Origin: BQJD01 sp965652415
Lineage (GTDB): Bacteria; Pseudomonadota; Gammaproteobacteria; Arenicellales; CAJQKF01
Length of the DNA stretch: 8,435 bases
NCBI GenBank assembly: GCA_965652415.1
Contig: CBFGVH010000132.1
Coordinates: 1-8,435, forward strand
Direction: 5' to 3'
Below the pieces are notes generated by a model. It was not told the origin of the DNA. It worked only from the letters and a program-made list of their open reading frames with translations, and did not search any database. Positions 1 through 6,145 of this stretch are shown here, in pieces. The stretch's first letter is position 1, and each line of letters begins with the position of its first letter. The position numbers and the translations under genes are program-made.

Positions 1-3
1 TTC

Positions 4-44
4 GGGCGGGGTCGCGCTGGATTGTCGCTTCCGGGACCGCGCCC
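4..44 (-). terminator. Possible expression-platform hairpin after the TPP riboswitch
   Basis: Read on the minus strand, directly after the riboswitch P1 stem, the RNA can fold GGGCG-C-GGUC (44-35) against GACC-C-CGCCC (13-4). This gives nine base pairs with one central C/C mismatch and a 21-nt loop. Its first G (position 44) is also the last P1 base, so the two stems touch. That arrangement suits a terminator or a start-site-sequestering stem, but the window ends three bases later, so a U run or a start codon cannot be seen. The pairing is seen in the sequence; the regulatory role is inferred. Confidence 0.35.
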
Positions 45-152
45 GTTCTCTTCCCTCCGCCGACATTACTCGGGTCAGGTTCCACGGGTTCGGCCGAATC
101 GGCCATCTCAGCGTCGAGGCGGACTTGCCGCCTGCCGGCACCCCGAGAGACG
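44..152 (-). promoter_or_regulatory. TPP riboswitch (THI element)
   Basis: This is a cis-acting RNA that binds thiamine pyrophosphate and normally lowers expression of thiamine synthesis or transport genes. On the minus strand all hallmark blocks occur in order. P1 is CGUCUCU (152-146) pairing with AGAGAACG (51-44), with one bulged A. GGGGUGCC follows the 5' side of P1. An optional P3a hairpin (AGGCGG/CCGCCU type, about 132-114) comes next, then the invariant CUGAGA (111-106). GGAACCUGA (83-75) follows, then a P4-type stem CCCGA/GUCGG around GUAAU, and finally GGAGGGAA before the P1 3' strand. The controlled gene would begin left of position 1 and is not visible; a thi biosynthesis or thiamine transport gene is expected from family knowledge. 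It diverges from modA. Confidence 0.93.
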
Positions 153-158
153 GTTTTC

Positions 159-186
159 AGTGTACCAGTTGCGGCGCCGAATTCAA
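159..186 (-). promoter_or_regulatory. Sigma70-type promoter for the riboswitch transcript
   Basis: On the minus strand there is a -35 TTGAAT (186-181; first four bases match TTGACA), a 16-bp spacer, and a -10 TACACT (164-159; four of six match TATAAT). A start about seven bases downstream falls near 152-153, exactly where riboswitch stem P1 begins. That positional agreement makes this more credible than the two hexamers alone. Confidence 0.6.
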
Positions 187-212
187 CCGGTGCCTTCGCG
201 AACAGGCCGCGA

Positions 213-241
213 TTCCCTTGCCCGGCGCGTTCTGGTACATA
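213..241 (+). promoter_or_regulatory. Weak candidate promoter for modABC
   Basis: The gap between the riboswitch promoter and modA (187-297) was searched for a plus-strand promoter. The best candidate is a TGG-extended -10 TACATA (236-241) with a poor -35 TTCCCT (213-218) at 17-bp spacing. Transcription would start near 248, almost on the ATG at 250. No ModE-type palindrome (ATCGCTATATA-like arms) was seen. Otherwise I see nothing in 187-297. Confidence 0.25.
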
Positions 242-297
242 GGCCCGTCATGCTCATCATCCGCCAACCGCCGTCGGCCCGCCGCCCGTACACCCGG

Positions 298-1044
298 ATG
301 CGGTCGATCCTGGCCGTGGCCGCCGTGCTGTGCGGCTCTCTGCTTACGGCCGGGGCGAGCGCCGGAACCGTTCGCGCGGCGGTCGCCGCCAACTTCACCG
401 CGGCCGCGCAGGAGATCGGCGATGCCTTCACCGCTGCCAGCGGCCATGACGTCCGGTTCAGCTTCGGCTCCACCGGCCAGCTCTACGCGCAGATCAGCCA
501 GGGGGCGCCGTTCGACGTGTTCCTCGCCGCCGACCAGGCGCGCCCCGCGCGGGCCGAGGATGAAGGGCTCGCCGCGACCGGCACCCGGTTCACCTACGCC
601 ACCGGAGCCATCGCCCTGTTCAGCATGGATCCGGACCTGGTGAAGGGCGAGGCGACGCTGCGGCAAGGCGACTTCACGCGCCTGGCCATCGCCAATCCGG
701 AGATCGCACCGTACGGCGCGGCGGCGGTCGGCACGATGCAGGCGCTCGGCGTGTTCGAGGCCCTGCGCGAGCGGATCGTGCGGGGCAACAACATCGCGCA
801 GGTCTACCAGTTCGTCACCACCGGCAACGCCGAGCTCGGCTTCATCGCGCTGTCGCAGCTGGCCGGCGGCGCCGGCGGGTCGCACTGGGTGGTGCCGCCG
901 GACCTCTATGCGCCCATCGCCCAGGACGCGGTGCTGCTCGCGGCGGCCGGAGACGTCGCGGCGGCTCGCGCGTTTCTCGATTTCCTGCGCGACGAAGAAG
1001 CGAACGCGATCAAGGATCGCTACGGCTACGGCCCCGGAAACTGA
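298..1044 (+). CDS. modA: Molybdate-binding periplasmic protein ModA
   Basis: Solute-binding protein that captures molybdate (often also tungstate) in the periplasm and delivers it to ModBC. From the ATG at 298 it is 248 residues, normal for the family. Residues 1-22 form a signal peptide: basic MRS, a hydrophobic core, and an ASA cleavage motif. The mature protein starts with the family pattern VRAAVAANF, followed by the SFGSTGQL oxyanion-binding loop (55-62), FDVFLAAD, an APYG segment, and the C-terminal QVYQFVTTGNAELGFIALSQ stretch. C12 does not sit in a proper lipobox, so it is probably not a lipoprotein. An in-frame ATG at 250 would add 16 residues (MLIIRQPP...). Neither start has a clear Shine-Dalgarno sequence, so the start is uncertain; 298 is preferred because it gives a clean signal peptide. 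It is the first gene of modABC, with modB starting 14 bases after its stop. Confidence 0.93.
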   Translation: MRSILAVAAVLCGSLLTAGASAGTVRAAVAANFTAAAQEIGDAFTAASGHDVRFSFGSTGQLYAQISQGAPFDVFLAADQARPARAEDEGLAATGTRFTYATGAIALFSMDPDLVKGEATLRQGDFTRLAIANPEIAPYGAAAVGTMQALGVFEALRERIVRGNNIAQVYQFVTTGNAELGFIALSQLAGGAGGSHWVVPPDLYAPIAQDAVLLAAAGDVAAARAFLDFLRDEEANAIKDRYGYGPGN

Positions 1045-1058
1045 CCCGGAACCCGCGC

Positions 1059-1742
1059 ATGCTCGACTTCGTCGATATCTGGTCGCCCGTGCGGCTGACC
1101 CTCGAGCTGGCCGCCGTCACCACCGTCGTGCTGCTCGTCGCCGGCACACCGGTGGCCTGGTGGCTGGCCCGCAGCCGGGCCCGCTGGAAGGAGGCCGTGG
1201 CCACGCTGGTGGCGATGCCGCTGGTCCTGCCGCCCACGGTGCTCGGCTTCTACCTCCTGATCCTGCTCGGGCCGGACGGCCCGGGCGGCTGGGTCGCCGG
1301 GCTCCTCGGAGAGCGGTCGCTGGCGTTCAGTTTCGAGGGACTCGTGATCGGCTCGGTGATCTATTCCATGCCGTTCGTGGTGCAGCCCATCCGCAACGCC
1401 TTCGAGGCCATCGGCGACGATCGGCTTGAAGTCGCCGCGACGCTGCGGGCATCGCCCTGGGACGCGTTCTGGAGCGTGGCGGTGCCGCTGGCGCGGCCGG
1501 GGTTTCTGACTGGTGCCGTGCTCGGCTTCGCCCACACGGTCGGCGAGTTCGGCGTGGTTCTGATGATCGGCGGCAACATCCCGGGCGAGACCCGCGTGCT
1601 GTCGGTGGCCATCTACGACTACGTGGAAACCCTGCAATGGACGCAGGCGCACATCCTCGCCGGCGGCATGCTGGTCTTTTCCTTCGCGGTCATTCTCGCC
1701 GTGCTGCTCATCGAGAAACGCATGGGGCGCGCACCGACGTGA
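1059..1742 (+). CDS. modB: Molybdate ABC transporter permease ModB
   Basis: Inner-membrane permease of the molybdate transporter; it forms a homodimeric channel that ModC drives. It is 227 residues, the expected length. At least five hydrophobic segments are visible: about 14-36, 47-70, 90-110, 150-171 and 199-218. The cytoplasmic EAA coupling loop that contacts the ATPase runs from about 124 to 148 (EVAATLRASPWDAFW..., then PLARPG). It is followed by GFAHTVGEFG and GETRVLSVAIYDYVE, both typical of ModB/CysTW-type permeases. The start lies 14 bases after modA; only a weak CGGA precedes it, which suggests translational coupling. The TGA stop overlaps the GTG start of modC in the four bases GTGA (1739-1742), so all three genes form one operon. 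Confidence 0.94.
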   Translation: MLDFVDIWSPVRLTLELAAVTTVVLLVAGTPVAWWLARSRARWKEAVATLVAMPLVLPPTVLGFYLLILLGPDGPGGWVAGLLGERSLAFSFEGLVIGSVIYSMPFVVQPIRNAFEAIGDDRLEVAATLRASPWDAFWSVAVPLARPGFLTGAVLGFAHTVGEFGVVLMIGGNIPGETRVLSVAIYDYVETLQWTQAHILAGGMLVFSFAVILAVLLIEKRMGRAPT

Positions 1743-2815
1743 ACGGCCCGGCGATCTCGGTAACCCTGCGCGACACCCTGGGTGAATTCTCCCTCGACGT
1801 CGCGTTCGATGCGCCGATGCGCGGCGTGACCGCCCTGTTCGGTCCGTCGGGCTGCGGCAAGACCACCATCCTGCGCTGCGTGGCCGGCCTGCATCGTGCC
1901 GCTGGCACCATCGACGTGGGCGGCGAACGATGGCAGGACGACGACGCGCGTCTGTTCATCGCGCCGCACCGCCGCGCGGTCGGTTACGTGCTGCAGGAGA
2001 CCGGCCTGTTCCCGCACCTCGACGTGCGCGGCAACCTGGAATTCGGCTATCGGCGCATCGCACCTGCCGAGCGGCGCGTGGCGTTCGACGAGGCGGTGGC
2101 GCTGCTCGGCGTGGAGGGGTTGCTGCATCGCTCGCCGGTGAAGCTCTCCGGCGGACAGCGCCAGCGCGTCGCCATTGCCCGCGCCCTGCTCACCAGCCCG
2201 CGGCTGCTGCTAATGGACGAGCCCCTGGCATCGCTCGACCAGGCAAGCCGCCAGGACATCCTGCCCTACCTCGAGCGCCTGCACGACGAGTTGTCGATGC
2301 CGGTGTTCTACGTGAGCCACGCCGCCGACGAAGTGGGGCGGCTGGCCGATCACCTCGTGCTGGTCGACGACGGTCGGGTGCGCGCCGCCGCGCCGTACAA
2401 CGATCTCGCCACCCGGCTGGACATCGCCCGCGACCTCGGCGCCGAGGCCGACACCGTGATCGAGACCCGCGTCGACTCCCACGACGAGACCTGGCACCTG
2501 ACCGCGCTTACGTTTGCCGGCGGCACCTTCCTCGTAACGCGCAACCGCCTGCCGCGCGGACAGCGGGTGCGGCTGAGGGTGATGGCGAGGGACGTGAGCC
2601 TGACCCTTGAGCGGCACGGCGATACCAGCGTACTGAACGTATTCGCGGCGACGGTCAACGAGATGGAGCGCGTTGACGACGCCCAGGTGCTGGTCCGTCT
2701 CGACGTGGGCGGAGCGGCGCTGCTGGCGCGCATCACGCGCAAGTCCGCCGCCGCGCTCGATCTCGCCCCCGGCCGGCGCGTCTACGCCCAGGTCAAGGCG
2801 GCGGCGCTGGTGTAG
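1739..2815 (+). CDS. modC: Molybdate ABC transporter ATPase ModC
   Basis: ATP-hydrolysing subunit that powers molybdate import through ModB on the cytoplasmic face. From the GTG at 1739 it has 358 residues, matching full-length ModC. In order it shows Walker A GPSGCGKTT (35-43), Q-loop Q86 in YVLQETGLFPH, signature LSGGQRQ (136-142), Walker B LLLMDE (156-161), D-loop SLD (165-167) and switch H194 in YVSH. The C-terminal part, from about residue 290, is a Mop/TOBE molybdate-binding domain (NVFAATVNEMERVDDAQVLVRLDVGG... to YAQVKAAALV). The GTG start is chosen because it overlaps the modB stop; the reading frame stays open upstream, but that part lies inside modB. No modE regulator is present in the window. 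Confidence 0.95.
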   Translation: MNGPAISVTLRDTLGEFSLDVAFDAPMRGVTALFGPSGCGKTTILRCVAGLHRAAGTIDVGGERWQDDDARLFIAPHRRAVGYVLQETGLFPHLDVRGNLEFGYRRIAPAERRVAFDEAVALLGVEGLLHRSPVKLSGGQRQRVAIARALLTSPRLLLMDEPLASLDQASRQDILPYLERLHDELSMPVFYVSHAADEVGRLADHLVLVDDGRVRAAAPYNDLATRLDIARDLGAEADTVIETRVDSHDETWHLTALTFAGGTFLVTRNRLPRGQRVRLRVMARDVSLTLERHGDTSVLNVFAATVNEMERVDDAQVLVRLDVGGAALLARITRKSAAALDLAPGRRVYAQVKAAALV

Positions 2816-2856
2816 GGCCGGCCGTCCATCGTCTCCGGCCGGGCACTGTTGAGTGC
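2816..2856. terminator. Two stem-loops in the convergent modC / small-gene gap
   Basis: The 42-base gap between the modC stop and the opposing gene's stop consists almost entirely of two hairpins. One is GGCCGG (2816-2821) pairing with CCGGCC (2835-2840) across a 13-nt loop. The other is GCACT (2843-2847) pairing with AGTGC (2852-2856) across a GTTG loop. Neither is followed by a T run on either strand, so they are at best weak bidirectional terminators or transcript-end stabilisers. Confidence 0.35.
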
Positions 2857-2857
2857 G

Positions 2858-3073
2858 CTACCCCTGCAATCGGCGTATCACCCGACCGGCAACGGCATAC
2901 TCGTGGTAGATATCGTCGAGGTAGGCGGGCAACTCGACCTCGGTGAGTTCATCGGGCAGCACCAACGTCGACTCCGGACGCCGGGTGCCGTTTCCCAATC
3001 GGTAGGCCGCCCACCGTCCGTGCTCGCGCTCGATCGCCAGAACGAAGCGCCCGTAGATGTCGAACCTGGGCAT
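2858..3073 (-). CDS. Small conserved hypothetical protein (MPRFDIYGRF type)
   Basis: A 71-residue soluble acidic protein of unknown function. It begins MPRFDIYGRFVLAIEREHGRW, followed by AYRLGNGTRRP, VLPDELTEVELPAYLDDIYHEYA and a basic end, VIRRLQG. The compact pattern (beta strands, a Leu/Pro-rich loop, then one amphipathic helix with LDDIYHE) recalls a small bacterial domain of unknown function with the same FDIYGRF start, possibly DUF7661; that name is from memory and unchecked. There is no signal peptide, membrane segment or cysteine. It starts only 11 bases after the GST stop, so it is very probably the last gene of the amidase-GST operon. The reading frame stays open upstream inside the GST gene, and the ATG at 3073 is the natural start. 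Confidence 0.72.
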   Translation of the reverse strand: MPRFDIYGRFVLAIEREHGRWAAYRLGNGTRRPESTLVLPDELTEVELPAYLDDIYHEYAVAGRVIRRLQG

Positions 3074-3084
3074 GACCGCGCCTC

Positions 3085-3705
3085 TCAGGCCGCCAGCTCG
3101 GCCTCGATCGCGCGACGGACCACCGGGTCGCGCGACATGACCTCTCGATGGGCGGCGACCCGAGGCAGGCTCGAAGGATCCACCCCGTCGGCCTCGAGCC
3201 ACTGCGCCAGGGTGAACAGGTACATGTCGCAGATGGTGTAGTGCTCGCCCATCACCCACGGACCCTCGAGCATCTCGTTCTCGATCAGCCGGAACGCGTC
3301 GCCCACGGCCTGCGGCACCTTCTTCTTCATCGACTCGAGCGCCGCCTCGTCGTCCGCCCAGCGGCTGCCGCGCTGGCGATGGGCATGGGCCACGTGGACG
3401 GTCGAGCACAGGTAGCTGTTGAACGACTGCGCCTTCGCGAACTCGAACGGATCGTCCAGCGGAGCGAGCTTCGCCTCGGGATGGGTCTGGGCGATGTAGG
3501 CCAGGATGGCGGGCGTCTCGGTCAGTATGCCGGCATCCGTGACCAGTGCCGGCACGCGTCCCTTCGGATTGACCTTCAGGTAATCGGCGGAGCGCTGCTG
3601 GCTCGCCTTGAAATCGATCTTTCTCGCTTCGTACGAGGCGCCGACGTGCTCCAGCGCGATGTGCGATGCCAGCGCGCAGGTGTGGGGGGCGAAGAACAGG
3701 ATCAT
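3085..3705 (-). CDS. Glutathione S-transferase, beta-class-like
   Basis: Cytosolic enzyme expected to conjugate glutathione to electrophiles or act as a thiol-disulfide or peroxidase enzyme; the substrate cannot be deduced. It is 206 residues, typical of bacterial GSTs. The thioredoxin-fold N-terminal domain (about 1-80) starts MILFFAPHTCALASHIALEH, with C10 where beta-class GSTs carry their active-site cysteine. It continues with NPKGRVPAL (cis-proline P52) and TETP (63-64), the glutathione gamma-glutamyl contact usually written ES/ET. The all-helical domain (about 90-206) contains the conserved N-capping-box-like segment HYTICDMYLFTLAQWL. The start is fixed by an AAGGAG ribosome site seven bases upstream. 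The gene lies 44 bases after the amidase and 11 bases before the small hypothetical gene. Confidence 0.9.
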   Translation of the reverse strand: MILFFAPHTCALASHIALEHVGASYEARKIDFKASQQRSADYLKVNPKGRVPALVTDAGILTETPAILAYIAQTHPEAKLAPLDDPFEFAKAQSFNSYLCSTVHVAHAHRQRGSRWADDEAALESMKKKVPQAVGDAFRLIENEMLEGPWVMGEHYTICDMYLFTLAQWLEADGVDPSSLPRVAAHREVMSRDPVVRRAIEAELAA

Positions 3706-3749
3706 CGTCGATCTCCTTGAATCGGTGGTTGCTGGTTCGTTGTCGGCGT

Positions 3750-5144
3750 TCAGGCGGGCGTGACCGGTGCCGCGGGCACGCCGCGCGCCTCGATCTCGGC
3801 GCCGGCGGCGAGCAGGTGAGCCTCCTCGAAGCGGCTGCCGACGAGCTGTACGCCGACCGGCACGTCGCCCGCCATGGCGGTGCTGACCGTGAGCCCCGGC
3901 AGGCCGGTGAGCGGCAGGCCGACCTGGGTGAGCTGGGCCTCGACGATGCGCCGGAAGGCCTCGGGCGAGGTCACGTCGAACTGGTCGGGAAACGGCAGTT
4001 CGCCGGACACCGGGCATATCAGCAACGGGTAGCGCTCGAGGAAGGCGAGCCATTCACGAATGACGCCGAGACGACGCTGCAGCACGTCGAGCAGGCCGTT
4101 GACGTCCGTCGGCGGGCACATGGCGTCGAGCTGCTCGTAGACGAACATGGCGTCCGGATCCGCCTCCTTCTCGACCGCCGCAGCCGCCCCGCGCCGGAAT
4201 TCGGTCATCCACAGGACGAGTTGCAGCTCCGCAGGCCGGCGAAAGGACGGGCAGTCGACCTCGTCGACGGTCCAGCCGGCATCTTCGAGACGCTGCGCGG
4301 CGTCGCGCAGGGACTTTTCCACGGCGTCGTCCACGGCCATGCCGTCCGGCGCCACGGTGAGTGCCGCCCGCCTCTCGCGTGGCGGCCCGTCGAGCGGGGC
4401 CGGCACCCACCACGGGTCGCGCGGGTCGCGCGCGGCCATCGCCGCGAGGGCGGCCCGGAGGTCGGCCACGGTGCGCGCGATCGGTCCGGACACCGCCATC
4501 AACTGCGCCCCGATGTGGCGGTCGGGCGCCGTCAAGTTGACCGCCGGGATGCGGCCGAAGCTCGGCCGCAGGCCGTGAACGCCGCAGGCATAGGCCGGGT
4601 AGCGGATCGAGCCGCCGATGTCGGTGCCGTGGCCGATGGCGCCGATGCCGCTCGCCACCGCCGCGGCCGCGCCGCCCGACGAGCCGCCGGGAGTGATGGC
4701 GCGGTTGCGCGGGTTCAGGGTATGGCCGTGCAGCGAATTGCGGGTGAACCAGCGCAGCGAGAACGCGGGCGTGTTGGTGCGGCCGACGATCACCGCGCCC
4801 GCGCGGCGCAGGTTGGCCACCACGGGGCTGTCCTCGCGCGCCACGAGGTCGCGCTGCAGGCGCAGGCCGTTGGTGGTGGCGAAGCCCTCCTGGTCGACGT
4901 TTTCCTTGACGGTCACCGGCACGCCGGCGAGCGGGCCCGGATCCTCGCCGTGGGCGATGGCGGCATCGATCGCCCGTGCCGCCGCCAGCGCCTCCTCGGG
5001 CATCTCGCGGACCACCGCGTTGATCGACGGGTTCACGGCCGCCAGGCGCTCGAGCGTGCTCTCGGTGATCTCGACCGCGGATACCCGCCCCTCGCCCAGC
5101 ATGCGCCGCAGATCGACGGCGGTGTGACGCCACAGTTCGGACAT
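3750..5144 (-). CDS. Amidase-signature family hydrolase
   Basis: Serine hydrolase of the amidase-signature family, which cleaves amide bonds (aliphatic or aryl amides, acyl-amides, carbamates); the substrate is unknown. It has 464 residues, a full-length single domain. The Ser-cisSer-Lys triad is complete: K80 in GVPVTVKENVD, S155 in TPGGSSGG and S179 in GTDIGGSIRYPA. The 24-residue spacing between the two serines equals that of FAAH-type enzymes. The closing block VSTAMAGDVPVGVQLVGSRFEEAHLLAAG is typical of the family. It lacks the partner gatB/gatC genes and has the SIRYPA/HGLRP pattern of general amidases, so GatA is unlikely. There is no signal peptide, so it should be cytoplasmic. A GAGGAG ribosome site lies nine bases before the ATG. 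It probably heads the amidase-GST-small gene operon. Confidence 0.92.
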   Translation of the reverse strand: MSELWRHTAVDLRRMLGEGRVSAVEITESTLERLAAVNPSINAVVREMPEEALAAARAIDAAIAHGEDPGPLAGVPVTVKENVDQEGFATTNGLRLQRDLVAREDSPVVANLRRAGAVIVGRTNTPAFSLRWFTRNSLHGHTLNPRNRAITPGGSSGGAAAAVASGIGAIGHGTDIGGSIRYPAYACGVHGLRPSFGRIPAVNLTAPDRHIGAQLMAVSGPIARTVADLRAALAAMAARDPRDPWWVPAPLDGPPRERRAALTVAPDGMAVDDAVEKSLRDAAQRLEDAGWTVDEVDCPSFRRPAELQLVLWMTEFRRGAAAAVEKEADPDAMFVYEQLDAMCPPTDVNGLLDVLQRRLGVIREWLAFLERYPLLICPVSGELPFPDQFDVTSPEAFRRIVEAQLTQVGLPLTGLPGLTVSTAMAGDVPVGVQLVGSRFEEAHLLAAGAEIEARGVPAAPVTPA

Positions 5145-5171
5145 CGATGAGTTCTCCTCGTTGGCCGGATG

Positions 5172-5191
5172 GATACCGCGCCTAAGGTATC
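5172..5191. repeat. Small inverted repeat before the amidase gene
   Basis: A perfect GATACC/GGTATC inverted repeat with an 8-nt spacer sits in the 74-base gap between the nuclease stop and the amidase start, about 28 bases upstream of the amidase ATG. It could be an operator or a short RNA stem. No convincing promoter hexamers accompany it. Confidence 0.3.
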
Positions 5192-5218
5192 AGGTTTTCC
5201 GCGGTGGATGGCCGACGG

Positions 5219-6043
5219 TCAGGAGAACTGCCTGAGCAGCCGGTGCCTGTCGCGAGCCGGCGCCCCGCTCGGCGGCGCGACGAGTTCGGTGGCGGCGACG
5301 GACCAGCCGGGGAAGAACTTCAGGCGCGTCGCCTGCTCGATGGCGTCGACACTGGTCAGGAACGTGGCGAGGTCGGTGCCGCCGGGAGTGTCCTGCGGTA
5401 TGAGCAGGCACGCGATGTCCACGTTGCTGCGGCGATCCCAGGGGAAGCGGAACGGATCGACCGTGATGCAGAAGTAGGCCTCGGGCACGGGCACGCGTCT
5501 GCCGTTGGGCCGCTCGAGGAACCCGGGGTCGTCGCCGAAGACGGGCCCGACCATGGCCCAGACGTGGTCCCTGTCGGGCGTGTCCTCTATGTTGCGGATC
5601 GAGTTCTCCAGCGCCAGCCACACGCCCGTGTTCAGGGATCCGCGCTGCGGGCTCATGTTGGACATGAAGAACGTTTCCATCTGCGCCACGCGTCCGAACT
5701 GCCGGTTGATCACCTCGTTGGGCACCATGTGGCCGACGTGGTACGAGACCCCGTCCATGCGGCCGAAGGTGTCCGGGCCGATCCTGAGCGCAGCGTCGAG
5801 GCGGGTGTCGTCGTAGTACAGGTGGGGCCGGTCGAAGTCGAGGTCGCGGCCGGCACCGGCGACCCGGTACGCGGCCCAGGCCGGCTGCAGCCGGGCAGGA
5901 CAGAACCCGACCACGAAGCCGTGGTTGACGAGGATGACGATTTCGCGGTCCGGGTCCTCGTTCCCCGGCGCGCCCTTGAACAGGAACAGGTCGACCAGGT
6001 GCGCAAGGTCCCGGCTCTTGTCGTGGATCGAGGTGTTGTCCAT
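5219..6043 (-). CDS. DNA/RNA non-specific endonuclease-family protein, variant motif
   Basis: Homologue of the NucA/EndoG-type beta-beta-alpha-metal nucleases, 274 residues. The family course is clear: IVILVNHGFVVGFCPARLQPAWAAYRV (36-61); a substrate-strand block near DRPHLYYDDTRL; active-site YHVGHMVPNEVI (101-112); ETFFMSNMSPQRGSLNTGVWLALENSIR (123-150); VWAMVGPVF; VPEAYFCITVD; and TSVDAIEQATRLKFFPG near the end. H105 aligns with the general-base histidine of DRGH, N138 with the Mg-binding Asn in LNxGxW, and E146 with the conserved Glu. The DR of DRGH is replaced by HV (HVGH). No signal peptide is visible, so an intracellular role is possible, unlike many secreted family members. The ATG at 6043 has a GGAGG site eight bases upstream. 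Family membership is confident; catalytic activity is inferred. Confidence 0.85.
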   Translation of the reverse strand: MDNTSIHDKSRDLAHLVDLFLFKGAPGNEDPDREIVILVNHGFVVGFCPARLQPAWAAYRVAGAGRDLDFDRPHLYYDDTRLDAALRIGPDTFGRMDGVSYHVGHMVPNEVINRQFGRVAQMETFFMSNMSPQRGSLNTGVWLALENSIRNIEDTPDRDHVWAMVGPVFGDDPGFLERPNGRRVPVPEAYFCITVDPFRFPWDRRSNVDIACLLIPQDTPGGTDLATFLTSVDAIEQATRLKFFPGWSVAATELVAPPSGAPARDRHRLLRQFS

Positions 6044-6079
6044 GGCAGCTGCCTCCGCGCGGCGGTTGCGGTGGGGTCA

Positions 6080-6085
6080 CTATAC
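6080..6085 (-). promoter_or_regulatory. Candidate -10 element for the nuclease gene
   Basis: TATAGT on the minus strand (one mismatch to TATAAT) lies 37 bases upstream of the nuclease start, just after the long hairpin. The expected -35 position (about 6103-6108, AACCGG) is inside the hairpin and does not match the consensus, so the call is weak. Confidence 0.3.
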
Positions 6086-6097
6086 ACCCGCCGCGAG

Positions 6098-6137
6098 GCG
6101 TCCCGGTTCGCTGCAGTCCGGGAGCGAACCGGGACGC
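6098..6137 (-). terminator. Strong 15-bp hairpin downstream of ohr
   Basis: A perfect 15-bp inverted repeat (6098-6112 with 6123-6137, core CCCGGTTCG/CGAACCGGG) encloses a 10-nt loop and begins eight bases after the ohr stop. Position and stability suit a transcript end or an mRNA-stabilising stem for ohrR-ohr. It is not followed by a T run on the minus strand (CTCGCGGC instead), so it is not a canonical intrinsic terminator. Confidence 0.55.
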
Positions 6138-6145
6138 GCCTTCGC

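Noticed and set aside
22..297. Upstream extension of the modA frame from a TTG at 22
   Set aside because: The extension reads antisense through the TPP riboswitch and would place about 90 unrelated residues before the signal peptide.
157..885. Minus-strand frame opposite modA
   Set aside because: It overlaps the confident modA gene and the riboswitch promoter, and has no recognisable domain.
3706..4053. Upstream extension of the GST frame into the amidase gene
   Set aside because: The added residues are Arg/Gly/Ala-rich shadow sequence; the ATG at 3705 has an ideal AAGGAG site and starts at the conserved GST N-terminus.
3750..5144. Amidase as GatA of the tRNA-dependent amidotransferase
   Set aside because: No gatB or gatC neighbour is present, and the general sequence and context fit a stand-alone amidase better.
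3666..5150. Long open frame on the plus strand opposite the amidase (494 codons)
   Set aside because: It is antisense to a gene with a complete catalytic triad and ribosome site; its translation is low-complexity (Arg, Gly, Ala, His and Val rich) with no recognisable domain, as expected in high-GC DNA.
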